Assembly (NCBI RefSeq): GCF_009766105.1
Contig: NZ_LMUH01000025.1
Coordinates: 1-38,815 of the forward strand
Length of the DNA stretch: 38,815 nucleotides
DNA from: Granulicella sp. S156
GTDB taxonomy: Bacteria > Acidobacteriota > Terriglobia > Terriglobales > Acidobacteriaceae
Direction of reading: 5' to 3'
Under the pieces are notes generated by a model. That model was not told the DNA's origin and searched no databases. It was given only the letters and a program-made list of their open reading frames with translations. Positions 24,927 through 33,947 of the stretch are shown in pieces. The position numbers and the translations under genes were made by a program. Positions within the stretch are counted from its first letter, which is position 1. Every line of letters starts with the position of its first letter.

Positions 24927-26216
24927 TTGAAAACGCAAAATCTTCTCAAGATACCGGCGATTTTCTTTGGCACCATTCTGTTGTTCTCAGGAGTAACTGC
25001 CAGGATGTCTGCGCAGACGGCCTGCGGCAACGGTACAGTTATGAACCTTGGTAACGCCGATCAATATGCGTTCAAAGGAGATGAGTGGAACTCCAGCCTG
25101 ACGCAATGCATGTCAGTGACCAACTCGACAGCGCTTCCACCAGGAAACGGACCGAGTTTCACCATCACGGAAGCCAATTTCAACGATACGGGGGGCGCGC
25201 CAGCGACTTATCCGAGCTTCTGGTACGGATGCAGCTATGGCAACTGCACCCAAAATACCCAGTTACCGATTGAGATGAGTGCAATTTCGAATTATTCCAT
25301 CACCAGCGGCGTCACCGTGGTCGAGCCTTCAGGCAATACGAACGACTGTGCCTACGATATCTGGTTCAATCAGACTCCTACCACGTCCGGCAATCCGAAC
25401 GGCACGGAACTGATGATCTGGGTCGATCATCAAGGCCCTCCAGGGCCAATCTCTGGTGGTCCTTCGTGGCAGTTCACGAGTGGCGGCTATAGCTGGACGG
25501 CATATTCCGGCACGGGAGGCAGTGGCAATCCATCCTGGAATGTTGTTTCCTACGTGAATAACAGTTCCATTGGAGCAGGCACCACTGCCCCCTTCAATCT
25601 CAACCTGGGTCAATTCTTTGCCGATGCTGAAGGTCACGGAGAAATTGATGCCAGTTGGTATCTGATGGATATTGAATATGGATTTGAGGTCTGGGAGGGT
25701 GGCCAAGGAATTGAAGGCAACAATTTCTGGGTCAATGTGGCACCTGCCAGCAGCGGCGCTACCTTGACCACCGGCACGCCGTATAACATCGTCAACGAGA
25801 ACAGCGGTTCCTGCGTGGACGACACCGCTTCGGGTACGGCGAATGGAACTGCCGTGCAGCAGTGGGCTTGCGGCGAGGGTACTTATAGCACTCAACCTAA
25901 CCAGCAGTGGGAGTTCGAGAGCGGTACCGCCAGTGGCTACTATTACGTTGCCAACGTCAACGCTCCGGCTGAAACCTGGAATGTAACTGGCAACGGCACC
26001 ACCAATGGCAGTCTCATCCAGACGTGGACCTATGCTGGAAATCCCAACGAGGAATGGAAAGCCGTGTCGTTGGGCAATGGCTACTATAACTTTGTAGGCC
26101 AAGGCAGCGGTCTCTGCCTGGACACTCCGAGTGCCTCCACTGCCAACGGGGTGCAACTGCAGATCTACACCTGCAATGGAACCGCAGCTCAGGCATTCAA
26201 ACTCGTCACACCGTAG
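24927..26216 (+). CDS. secreted GH12 endoglucanase/xyloglucanase with ricin-B-like (CBM13) lectin domain
   Basis: This 429-residue exported hydrolase probably cuts beta-1,4-glucan or xyloglucan. The start is TTG with GGAG nine bases upstream. A signal peptide ends near residue 30. A GH12 domain (about 32-272) shows the expected paired glutamates: Glu161 in NGTELMIW (nucleophile) and Glu254 in YGFEVWEGG (acid/base). A ricin-type beta-trefoil (about 284-429) follows, with QxW-like repeats (VQQWAC, IQTWTY) and the C-terminal QAFKLV. The next gene is a tandem paralogue. The long opposite-strand open frame over this gene is a codon-usage shadow. Confidence 0.88.
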   Translation: MKTQNLLKIPAIFFGTILLFSGVTARMSAQTACGNGTVMNLGNADQYAFKGDEWNSSLTQCMSVTNSTALPPGNGPSFTITEANFNDTGGAPATYPSFWYGCSYGNCTQNTQLPIEMSAISNYSITSGVTVVEPSGNTNDCAYDIWFNQTPTTSGNPNGTELMIWVDHQGPPGPISGGPSWQFTSGGYSWTAYSGTGGSGNPSWNVVSYVNNSSIGAGTTAPFNLNLGQFFADAEGHGEIDASWYLMDIEYGFEVWEGGQGIEGNNFWVNVAPASSGATLTTGTPYNIVNENSGSCVDDTASGTANGTAVQQWACGEGTYSTQPNQQWEFESGTASGYYYVANVNAPAETWNVTGNGTTNGSLIQTWTYAGNPNEEWKAVSLGNGYYNFVGQGSGLCLDTPSASTANGVQLQIYTCNGTAAQAFKLVTP

Positions 26217-26396
26217 GCGTTCGCATGTGGTTGTGCGACGTTCCTTTCGGGCTAAAGGGGCTGGAATTGACGGACGTGAGTTCTCCGCATTCACTACAAA
26301 GCTCCACTTTTGCAACAAAGGTAAAAAAGGCGGCATCGATTTTCGAGCCTAACTCAAGCTCGATTGTGGATACGAGACTATGAGGAGAGAAACGTT

Positions 26397-27713
26397 ATGA
26401 AGCAGCAATCTAGATTAGGAATTCTGGCAATCGTTTTTGTCTTCGCCGTTCTTTTCGTAGGGACAACAAGCAGCGCCGCTGCACAGCAGATATGCGGCAA
26501 CAATAGTTCGGGGCAGCTTGGCAACCTCAACCAGTATGTCTTCGGGGGCGACCAGTGGAATTCATCCTTCTCCGGTACCCTTCAGTGCGAAACGATTACG
26601 AACTCAACGGCTCCGCCTCCGAGTGGCCCGAGCATGGTTTATTCCGGCAACGCATTCGATGACACTACGGGTACTCCCGCCGATTACCCCGACTTCCTGT
26701 ATGGATGTTTTTATGGCGGTTGCACGCAAAATACGCAGCTTCCGATCCAGGTCTCGGCGCTTTCCAATTGGGCCATCACAAGCGGCGAGACAGTGGTGGA
26801 GCCTTCGGGAGCTTCCAATGACGTCGCGTACGACATCTGGTTCAACACTGGCCCGACAACCCCTACGAACCAGAACACTACCGGCACCGAGATGATGATC
26901 TGGGTCCAACGCAATGGCGGTGTGGGGCCAAGCAACCCGGTGGCGACGTTCACTAGCAGCGGAATCACCTGGAATGTGTACACGTGGACCAATACAGGCA
27001 ACTGCGGAGGTTGCTCTGGCACGGGAAGCCAGGTCATTGACTTTATAAACAGCAGCGCCAGCTCCGACGGGCCAACCAGCGGCACTACATTCAATCTCGA
27101 TTTGGTACCTTTCTTCGAGGAAGCGTTGGCTCTGGGACAGATTCAGTCCTCGTGGTATCTGACCACAATCGAATTTGGTACGGAGATATGGGTGGGCGGC
27201 CCGGGATTGCAGGTCAACAATTTCTGGGTCAATGTAGCACCTGCCAGCAGCGGCGCTGCATTGAGTACGGGTACCCCGTACAACATCGTCAATGAGAATA
27301 GCGGTTCCTGCATCGACGACACCGCTTCGGCCACGGCGAATGGAACCGCCGTTCAGCAGTGGGTCTGCGACGAAGGCACTTACAGCACGCAACCCAACCA
27401 GCAGTGGGAGTTCCAGAACGGCACAGCCAGTGGTTACTATTACGTCTCCAATGTCAACGCTCCGGCCGAAACCTGGAATGTAACCGGCAATGGCACCACC
27501 AATGGCAGCCTTATCCAGACATGGACCTATGCTGGAAATCCCAACGAGGAATGGAAAGCCGTGTCGTTGGGCAATGGCTACTATAACTTTGTTGGCCAAG
27601 GCAGCGGTCTCTGCCTGGACACTCCTAGCGCCTCAACCGCAAACGGTGTGCAGCTGGATATCTACACCTGCAATGGAACAGCAGCTCAAGCGTTCAAACT
27701 CGTCACACCATAG
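26397..27713 (+). CDS. secreted GH12 glucanase with ricin-B-like lectin domain, tandem paralogue
   Basis: This 438-residue protein has the same order as its neighbour: signal peptide (cleavage near AAAQ, residue 30), GH12 with Glu165 (GTEMMIW) and Glu263 (FGTEIWVGG), then a ricin-type trefoil (about 291-438). The frame is open from 26364, but ATG at 26397 has GAGGAGA upstream. It has an extra cysteine-containing loop, TGNCGGCSGTG, near residue 205. The catalytic domain has diverged from the paralogue, while the lectin domain is nearly identical in DNA, as is the start of the downstream region. Confidence 0.88.
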   Translation: MKQQSRLGILAIVFVFAVLFVGTTSSAAAQQICGNNSSGQLGNLNQYVFGGDQWNSSFSGTLQCETITNSTAPPPSGPSMVYSGNAFDDTTGTPADYPDFLYGCFYGGCTQNTQLPIQVSALSNWAITSGETVVEPSGASNDVAYDIWFNTGPTTPTNQNTTGTEMMIWVQRNGGVGPSNPVATFTSSGITWNVYTWTNTGNCGGCSGTGSQVIDFINSSASSDGPTSGTTFNLDLVPFFEEALALGQIQSSWYLTTIEFGTEIWVGGPGLQVNNFWVNVAPASSGAALSTGTPYNIVNENSGSCIDDTASATANGTAVQQWVCDEGTYSTQPNQQWEFQNGTASGYYYVSNVNAPAETWNVTGNGTTNGSLIQTWTYAGNPNEEWKAVSLGNGYYNFVGQGSGLCLDTPSASTANGVQLDIYTCNGTAAQAFKLVTP

Positions 27714-27921
27714 GCGTTCGCGCGTAATTTGCCCTACAAGCGATACCAAGTTAGCCGGGTTCGCCCGCCCCGCCTCGCCCGCTCCCTTCGGTGGAAACGG
27801 GCAATTCATGCTGAGTTCTGTGAGGTCTTTGCCTTCATCCTTTGGCAACAGTTCAGACAAAACGATATGGGTATTGGAGTGAACCCCTGAAGTGAGACAG
27901 GATCATTAGAGGACTGGTAGG

Positions 27922-30135
27922 TTAAGGGGCCAGATGATCGCTGAGACGGGAGACGAGTGTTCCACCGGATTCAATGGCAGCATGCGCTAGAACAAAGCCG
28001 CTCAGTTGCTTGCCATTCAGCGAGATGGATTGGATGTAACAGGCGCGGGGTGAAGCTTTTTCCGCCTGTATGTGGAAGACCTTCCCGTTGGCGAGGTGGA
28101 TGACCGCGCTCTTGAAGAGAGGCGTGCCGATGGCATAGGACGGCAGGCCTGGTGTCACGGGATAAAACCCGAGCGCGGCAAATATGTACCACGCCGACAT
28201 CTGCCCTGCGTCGTCGTTGCCAGGAAGCCCTGCGGGACCTTCTTTGTACAGGGTGTCCCGAATGGAACTCACATGCTCCTGTGTCTTCCAGGGTGCTCCA
28301 GCATAGTCGTATAGATAGGCGATATGGTGGCTCGGCTCGTTGCCCTGCTCATACTGATCTTTGCGGAAGAGATCGTCGAGCCTTTCGGTAAATATCTTAG
28401 GTCCACCCTCTAGCGCGATGAGGCCGGGGATGTCCTGCAGGACGAAGAAGGCGTTCTGCGCGGCAGAACTTTCGATGAAGTACGCATGCGGCTGATCGGG
28501 ATCAAACGGCGTGTCCCATGATCCGTCCTGGTGTCGTCCGCGGGCAAACCCGGTGTCGGGAGAGATGATGTTGCGAAAGTTCTGCGCGCGTCCGGCGAAG
28601 AGACGCGCGTCGTCCTGCTTGCCGAGCGACTTTGCGACCTCACTTAGAACAAAGTCGTCATACGCATACTCCAGCGTGCGCGAGACCTGACCTTGATCGT
28701 GGAACGCATAGGGGACATGATCCTCTAAAGGGATGTAGCCATAGTGTAGATAGGATTCCAAGCCGCGCCGGCCCTCCCCATCGCGGTACTTCTCCGGATC
28801 GGAGGGTGTGGTCAGTGCACTCTTCCGCATCAATTGATACGCGGCTTCGATATCGAATCCGCTCAATCCCTTCTGGTAGGCATCGCCGATCACGGCGACT
28901 GCGTGATCTCCCAGCATCTCTTGCGTATAGCTGTTCCAGGCAGGAAACATAGGCAGATATCCTCCCTGCTGTCCCTTCAGGATCAGTGACTGGACCATTG
29001 CACTCTCACGCTTCGGATCGATGAGAGTCAGTAATGGATGGAGTGCGCGGAAGGTATCCCATAGGGAGAAATCGTCGTAGTAGTCGGAGTTGGAGATGCG
29101 TTCGACCACCCCCTGAGACGCGAAGCGAGGATAGGTGCCATTGACATCATTGACGATGCGAGGAAGCTGCGAGGCGTGGTAGAGCGCCGTGTAAAAGATG
29201 CGGCGACTCGCTGCATCCGCATCAACGTCAATCTTATTGAGTTGCCGGTCCCATTGCTCGCGGCTCGCGGCCTCGATGGTTGAGAAGCTCCAGCCGTGGA
29301 TCTCGGCGCTGAGATTCCGCGCTGCCTCTTCCACGCTGACGAACGATGTGGCAACACGAGCTTCGATGACGTCGCCGGCCCTGACATCGAACTGCAGGTA
29401 GACGCCCTCATCGGTAGTAGTGAATTCCCTGCCCGTCGTTTGCGATTGGAGTTTGGTTCCGGTCCAGGAGCCAGATCCGAGGGGAGTGCGATTAAATTGG
29501 GCAACGGTGTATCCACTAAAGCCAGCAGGCTTACCTGCTCCAGCGTAGATGCGCCGAACCTTGTTCTCTCCTCGAACCTCGCGGCCACCGTTGCTCACGG
29601 TCAGCGAGCCGTCTCCGGTTGCTGCCTCGTTCTGTAGCGAGATCCACGCATGCCCTGTTCGGGTGAATTGAAAGCGCAGCAGACCGCAGCGAGCAGTTCC
29701 GGTCATGGACACTTGAATGCCCGATTCCGGCAGCGTGACCTTATACAAATAGGGGTGCGTTTCTTCGAGGTGATGATCGAGGCGCGTAGAGAGATAGCCC
29801 TTTGAAAGATCTGGGGTTTCCATACCCGCAAGGAGTTGGAAGCTGCCGTAGTCCTTGGTTCCAGAGCCGCTCAGGAAGTGGCTTCCGCGCAGGCCAACCA
29901 GTTCGGTGTCTTTGTAGTAGTACGGAGCTCGAAGGCGGACTTCACCGTTGCGGGTCGCCGGGGTCCACTGCGTCATGCCGAATGGCACACCTACGTTAGG
30001 TGTAGTTTGGCCACCGCCGTCGGTGCCGATCATCGGGTCTACATCGTCAGCGTGAGAGTGTGAGACTGCGGCAACGCCGGCGTGAGTGAATAGAAGAAAC
30101 AATAGGGCCGAACGCGCGGCGTTTGATAGGAACAT
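27922..30135 (-). CDS. GH92 alpha-mannosidase (secreted)
   Basis: This 737-residue calcium-dependent exo-alpha-mannosidase family member probably trims alpha-1,2-mannose from N-glycan or mannan. A signal peptide (SALLFLLFTHAGVAA) precedes DDVDPMIGTDGGG, the usual N-terminal start of the mature enzyme. The family signature GNDDAGQMSAWYIFAALGF lies at about residues 637-655, followed by YPVTPGLPSYAIGTPLF, and the GLSGFDIEAAYQ and YDDFSLWDTFRALHPL blocks are typical. The length is full. It lies 70 bp downstream of the TonB-dependent receptor gene on the same strand, so it is probably co-expressed with uptake of the glycan. Confidence 0.92.
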   Translation of the reverse strand: MFLSNAARSALLFLLFTHAGVAAVSHSHADDVDPMIGTDGGGQTTPNVGVPFGMTQWTPATRNGEVRLRAPYYYKDTELVGLRGSHFLSGSGTKDYGSFQLLAGMETPDLSKGYLSTRLDHHLEETHPYLYKVTLPESGIQVSMTGTARCGLLRFQFTRTGHAWISLQNEAATGDGSLTVSNGGREVRGENKVRRIYAGAGKPAGFSGYTVAQFNRTPLGSGSWTGTKLQSQTTGREFTTTDEGVYLQFDVRAGDVIEARVATSFVSVEEAARNLSAEIHGWSFSTIEAASREQWDRQLNKIDVDADAASRRIFYTALYHASQLPRIVNDVNGTYPRFASQGVVERISNSDYYDDFSLWDTFRALHPLLTLIDPKRESAMVQSLILKGQQGGYLPMFPAWNSYTQEMLGDHAVAVIGDAYQKGLSGFDIEAAYQLMRKSALTTPSDPEKYRDGEGRRGLESYLHYGYIPLEDHVPYAFHDQGQVSRTLEYAYDDFVLSEVAKSLGKQDDARLFAGRAQNFRNIISPDTGFARGRHQDGSWDTPFDPDQPHAYFIESSAAQNAFFVLQDIPGLIALEGGPKIFTERLDDLFRKDQYEQGNEPSHHIAYLYDYAGAPWKTQEHVSSIRDTLYKEGPAGLPGNDDAGQMSAWYIFAALGFYPVTPGLPSYAIGTPLFKSAVIHLANGKVFHIQAEKASPRACYIQSISLNGKQLSGFVLAHAAIESGGTLVSRLSDHLAP

Positions 30136-30156
30136 GGACCTTGTCAGAGTAGCTAT

Positions 30157-30188
30157 GGGGGAGCCGCCCTATTAAGGCGATCTCCCCC
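30157..30188 (-). other. hairpin between TonB-dependent receptor and GH92 genes
   Basis: GGGGGAG/CTCCCCC (30157-30163, 30182-30188) encloses CGCC/GGCG. It lies in the 70-bp gap and no T-run follows on the minus strand. It may stabilise the receptor mRNA or reduce read-through into the mannosidase gene. Confidence 0.55.
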
Positions 30189-30205
30189 GAGTGATTGGGA
30201 TTGAC

Positions 30206-33200
30206 TTAGAACTTCAGTTTCAGTGCGAATTGAAGTACGCGCGGAAGGTTCTGCTGCGTGAGGCTTACGGTGCCGTATCCCGTGTAGCCTCCGTTAGCAG
30301 ACTTCACAGGAGGGCCATCGGCGGGGTTGTCGTCCGGCCCAGGAAAGAGCACGCTGTTGGTTAGGTTGAAGGCATCGATGCGGAAGGTGAGCGACGATCC
30401 GTCGTAGATGGCGAAGCTCTTCTGCAGGGAGGCGTCGAAGTTCGGCATGATGGGTGTGCGGACACTGGAGATGCGGTCGGGTAGGTTTCTCAGGTCGTAC
30501 TGCGGGATTGCCGAATAGCAGCCGAGGCTAGAGCCTGAACTGTAATCGTTATAGATCCACTGCTTCAGCGACGAGCCGCCAACCGGAGCAAAGCTGTGGC
30601 TGCAATTGTAGTAGTAGCCGTTGTTAAGGCTGACGGGCTGGCCGCCTTGTGCGGAGAGGATTGAGCTTAACTCCCATCCGTTGATGAACTCGCCGACGAA
30701 GCGGTTGGGCGTTGATAAGAAGCGCTGTCCCTTACCGATGGGCAGATTCCACTGCGAGGCGAGCGTAAGGACCTGGGTGCGATCATACGGACCGATTTCG
30801 TAGCGAACGGTTGGATCCTGGTAGGGCCATGAGTTGGTATAGCCCGTAGCGTTCATCGACTTTGAGAACGTATAGGCGAGTTGGAAGCTAAGAGCTTCGG
30901 GGCCGCCGAGGCGCTTGTCGAGTTTGACCTCCAGCGCGTTGTAGAGATTGCGTCCAAGTGGCGCAGCATCCCATGAGACCTGACCGAACGCAGAGTACTG
31001 GTGCATCAGGCTAAGCGCGGAGATGGTAGGTGTCGATCCAACCGTTGAGGTAGAAGGCAGAACACCATAGTACGGATTAGTGACCTGCTGGTTGAAGTAG
31101 TTTGGGTTGGCCTGGGCCTGCTGTAATTGCGTAAGGGACACTGGATTAAGAGTTGTCCCGGTGCGGAGACGATAGGCATAGTTGCCCGAATAGCGAATAT
31201 CGAGCGTCATCTGGTCGGGAAGCGCCGTCTGAACTCCGAAAGAGGCCATGTTCGTCAGAGGGATCTTGCGCTGCGGGAAGTCGAGCGACTGCGAGTTACC
31301 GATACCGGTAAGCAGACCACCGGCTGCACCAAGCGGGGCTTGCGCGCCGTTGGGAAACGGATTGCCGCTGCCAAAATAGGTGGAGGGTGTTACGCCGCCG
31401 TTGAGAGAGTCGACGTAACTCGTCGTCTGCGATGAGCCGGAGTAGGTTCCGTTCTCGAGTCCTACGAGATACATGATGCCGTAGCCACCGCGGATGACGA
31501 CATCCTTGTTGAGTTGGTAGGCAAAGCCGAAGCGTGGACCGACGTTGCTGTACTGCGTGTTGTATCCCTCTTTTGGCGCGCCGTTTTCTCCTGCGAACAG
31601 AATGCCGCCATAAACCGTGCCGAGTGAGCTTGCACTGATGCCTGCAGCCGCAAGACTGCCAGCAGCAGCAGACAGGTTCGACTGGAAGAGGTTGCTTTGC
31701 GTGGTGGGGTTGACGCATTGGAGGCAGAAGCCACGGTTCAGACCGTGTTCCCGAGCCTGCGCGCCATCGGTCACATCATAACGAATACCAAGGTTCAACG
31801 TCAGTTTGGGTGTAACCTTCCAATCGTCCTGCGCGTAGAGAGCCCAGGTGGAGTAGTACGTGAACTGGTTTAGATTCCAGTCGACACCGCCACTGGCTGG
31901 ATAGCCAAGCAACAAGTCCGCGATGTCGAAGCCGTCCGTGCCGTTGCGCAGGAGTGGGTTCTGTTGTGTGGCAAAGGTACCGAATTGAAAGTCGCCATTG
32001 GCATGGCCAGCCTGTCCAGGCGTGCCGTGATTGAGATTGTGATATTCGCCACCAAAGTGCATAGCATGCCTGCCCCACTGCTTTGTAAGGTCGGAGTTGA
32101 AGCTGATGTCGGTGTAGGTGCCGGAGGTGATCTCGTTACCTACGACCTGCGGGTAGAACTGCGAGGCGGTGAACTCCGGCAACTGCTTCAGAGTCGTGGT
32201 CGGAATGCTTGGCATGGAGAGCCCGATACTGGTGGGATTGACGGGGTTCGCCAGGTTGCCATCCGGACTGGACAGGTAATAGCGTGCGAGGGAGACCTTC
32301 GCGTCTAAAAGGAGCGTTGGCGAGAAGGTATGGGTGACATCCTGGGATGCGGTGATCTGCTGGTGCTTCACATTGATGCTGCCGTACTCGGCAGGAGAAG
32401 GAAAGCCGTTGGTGCTCTGGAACTGTTTGCCAGGCTGGTAGGCGAAGAGGCTGTAGAAGCGTGTTGCGTCCGAGATGCTGTAGTCGACGCGTGCCATCAC
32501 CTGGTTATAGGAGTAGTTTGCCGGTGTGTTCGCGATGTAATTGTTCTGAAACGCAGTGGTCGCGACGTTTGGCAGAGGATACAGATTGAGGACGGCAGCG
32601 CCAATAGGGTTGATGCGGTCCAGTGGAATGGTGTCGTTCGCGAAGGCAGTTCGCGTGTAGGCGCTGCCTGGGCAGTTGTTGATGCTGCCGCCGGCGACGG
32701 AGCAGGCCGTGGTGTTCGGATCGTAGATGGTATAGCCGGTCCCGGAGAAGTTGGGGCCACCGGTAGCGCTGGGGCGCATCGCAACAGTAGGCACGCTCTC
32801 CAGCGTGGTGTTGGCGAAAGCCTGACGGAAGCCCTCATAGCTGCCGAAGAACAGCACCTTGCTGCGAAGGATGGGACCACCGATGGTCGCGCCAAACTCG
32901 TTCTGGTGTGAGCCTTGCCGGGCGATGCCGGCTCCTGCATTCTCGTAGTTGTTCGCGTTGAAGGCGCTGCTTTCCAGGAACTCGTACGCGGAGCCGTGGA
33001 ACTTGTCCGATCCTGATTTGACCACCATGTTGATGGTGCCGCCGGCCGAACGGCTGAAGCGCGCGTCATACGTTGAGGTCATTACATTGACCTCCTGCAA
33101 AGCATCAATATTGGGCGAGAGCTCCCAGCTACCCTTGCCGCCGGTACTCTGCTCGGTGATATTGGTGCCGTTCAGGTTGAACTGCTGGTAGCCCTGCACA

Positions 33201-33796
33201 CCACCACCTACGACATAGGAGTTGGTCACGTTCCACCCGTTGTTGCCCGTGGTGCTCGCGACGTTGGTGGTGGTGAACTGCGAACCCGGCGTGGTGCCGA
33301 TCAGCGAGTAGACCTGGCGACCATTGAGGGGTGAGTCTTCGATCTCTCGCTGCGAAAGGATGGTGCCGCCTGATCCGTCTGAGGTATTGAGCTGGGGCGG
33401 CGCATCTGTGACGGTAACGATCTGCTGGACGCTTCCCACGTTCAGGGTGAAGTTCAGGCCGCGGGATCCGCTCGCGACCATCAGCACGTTGTCCTGTTTG
33501 ATCTCTTCGAAGCCAAGCGCCCCCACCGTAACGGTATAGGTGCCGGGAACCATGTAGGGGATGTAGTAGGTTCCCTTTTTGGTGGGCCTGGCGGAGTAGG
33601 TCTGCTGGGTGGAGATATTGGTCGCGGTGATGGTGGCCTGCGTGACGAGTGCGCCGACGCTGTCGGTTATCTCGCCGCTGAGTGTGGCGCGAAAATCCTG
33701 GGCAGACAGTGTGGCCGAAAAGCCGATCACCAGCGCCAGCATAAAGCCTATGACTGAAGCAGTGAACCACCGTGGGCGGTTACGTTCCGTAGACAT
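30206..33796 (-). CDS. Oar-like TonB-dependent outer-membrane receptor
   Basis: This 1,196-residue outer-membrane protein probably imports or binds an oligosaccharide. A signal peptide (cleavage after LSAQ, residue ~33) is followed by a carboxypeptidase-regulatory-like domain (about 36-120; ATLSGEITDSVGALVTQATITATN). A plug-like segment (ILSQREIEDSPLNGRQVYSLIG and the following glycine-rich stretch) precedes a long beta-barrel ending in Phe (FALKLKF). This is the architecture expanded in Acidobacteriota. The start has GGAGAAGAGG. It is transcribed away from the regulator at 33948 and is followed by a GH92 mannosidase. No clear TonB box was picked out. Confidence 0.88.
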   Translation of the reverse strand: MSTERNRPRWFTASVIGFMLALVIGFSATLSAQDFRATLSGEITDSVGALVTQATITATNISTQQTYSARPTKKGTYYIPYMVPGTYTVTVGALGFEEIKQDNVLMVASGSRGLNFTLNVGSVQQIVTVTDAPPQLNTSDGSGGTILSQREIEDSPLNGRQVYSLIGTTPGSQFTTTNVASTTGNNGWNVTNSYVVGGGVQGYQQFNLNGTNITEQSTGGKGSWELSPNIDALQEVNVMTSTYDARFSRSAGGTINMVVKSGSDKFHGSAYEFLESSAFNANNYENAGAGIARQGSHQNEFGATIGGPILRSKVLFFGSYEGFRQAFANTTLESVPTVAMRPSATGGPNFSGTGYTIYDPNTTACSVAGGSINNCPGSAYTRTAFANDTIPLDRINPIGAAVLNLYPLPNVATTAFQNNYIANTPANYSYNQVMARVDYSISDATRFYSLFAYQPGKQFQSTNGFPSPAEYGSINVKHQQITASQDVTHTFSPTLLLDAKVSLARYYLSSPDGNLANPVNPTSIGLSMPSIPTTTLKQLPEFTASQFYPQVVGNEITSGTYTDISFNSDLTKQWGRHAMHFGGEYHNLNHGTPGQAGHANGDFQFGTFATQQNPLLRNGTDGFDIADLLLGYPASGGVDWNLNQFTYYSTWALYAQDDWKVTPKLTLNLGIRYDVTDGAQAREHGLNRGFCLQCVNPTTQSNLFQSNLSAAAGSLAAAGISASSLGTVYGGILFAGENGAPKEGYNTQYSNVGPRFGFAYQLNKDVVIRGGYGIMYLVGLENGTYSGSSQTTSYVDSLNGGVTPSTYFGSGNPFPNGAQAPLGAAGGLLTGIGNSQSLDFPQRKIPLTNMASFGVQTALPDQMTLDIRYSGNYAYRLRTGTTLNPVSLTQLQQAQANPNYFNQQVTNPYYGVLPSTSTVGSTPTISALSLMHQYSAFGQVSWDAAPLGRNLYNALEVKLDKRLGGPEALSFQLAYTFSKSMNATGYTNSWPYQDPTVRYEIGPYDRTQVLTLASQWNLPIGKGQRFLSTPNRFVGEFINGWELSSILSAQGGQPVSLNNGYYYNCSHSFAPVGGSSLKQWIYNDYSSGSSLGCYSAIPQYDLRNLPDRISSVRTPIMPNFDASLQKSFAIYDGSSLTFRIDAFNLTNSVLFPGPDDNPADGPPVKSANGGYTGYGTVSLTQQNLPRVLQFALKLKF

Positions 33797-33947
33797 CCTC
33801 TTCTCCTATAGGAACGCGTTTGGCGTTCCTCACAGGACAAGCCATACCAGTCGAGGCGAGCGCACATGAGTCAATTCACTGTTCTACAGGTCAAATCACA
33901 TCATGAAACATGGCAGGAACCTTATTAGAATAAGCAACTTGTAGAAT
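33797..33947. promoter_or_regulatory. divergent promoter region, receptor versus regulator
   Basis: This 151-bp gap carries the CATGAAACAT decamer at 33902-33911, shared with the control region of the malectin regulator. It is the likely site of control of both genes. Confidence 0.45.

Noticed and set aside
25329..26336. 335-residue minus-strand frame opposite the first GH12 gene, with a similar 331-residue one at 26604-27599
   Set aside because: Their similarity to each other follows from the duplicated sense genes; no signal peptide or family motif in the antisense reading.
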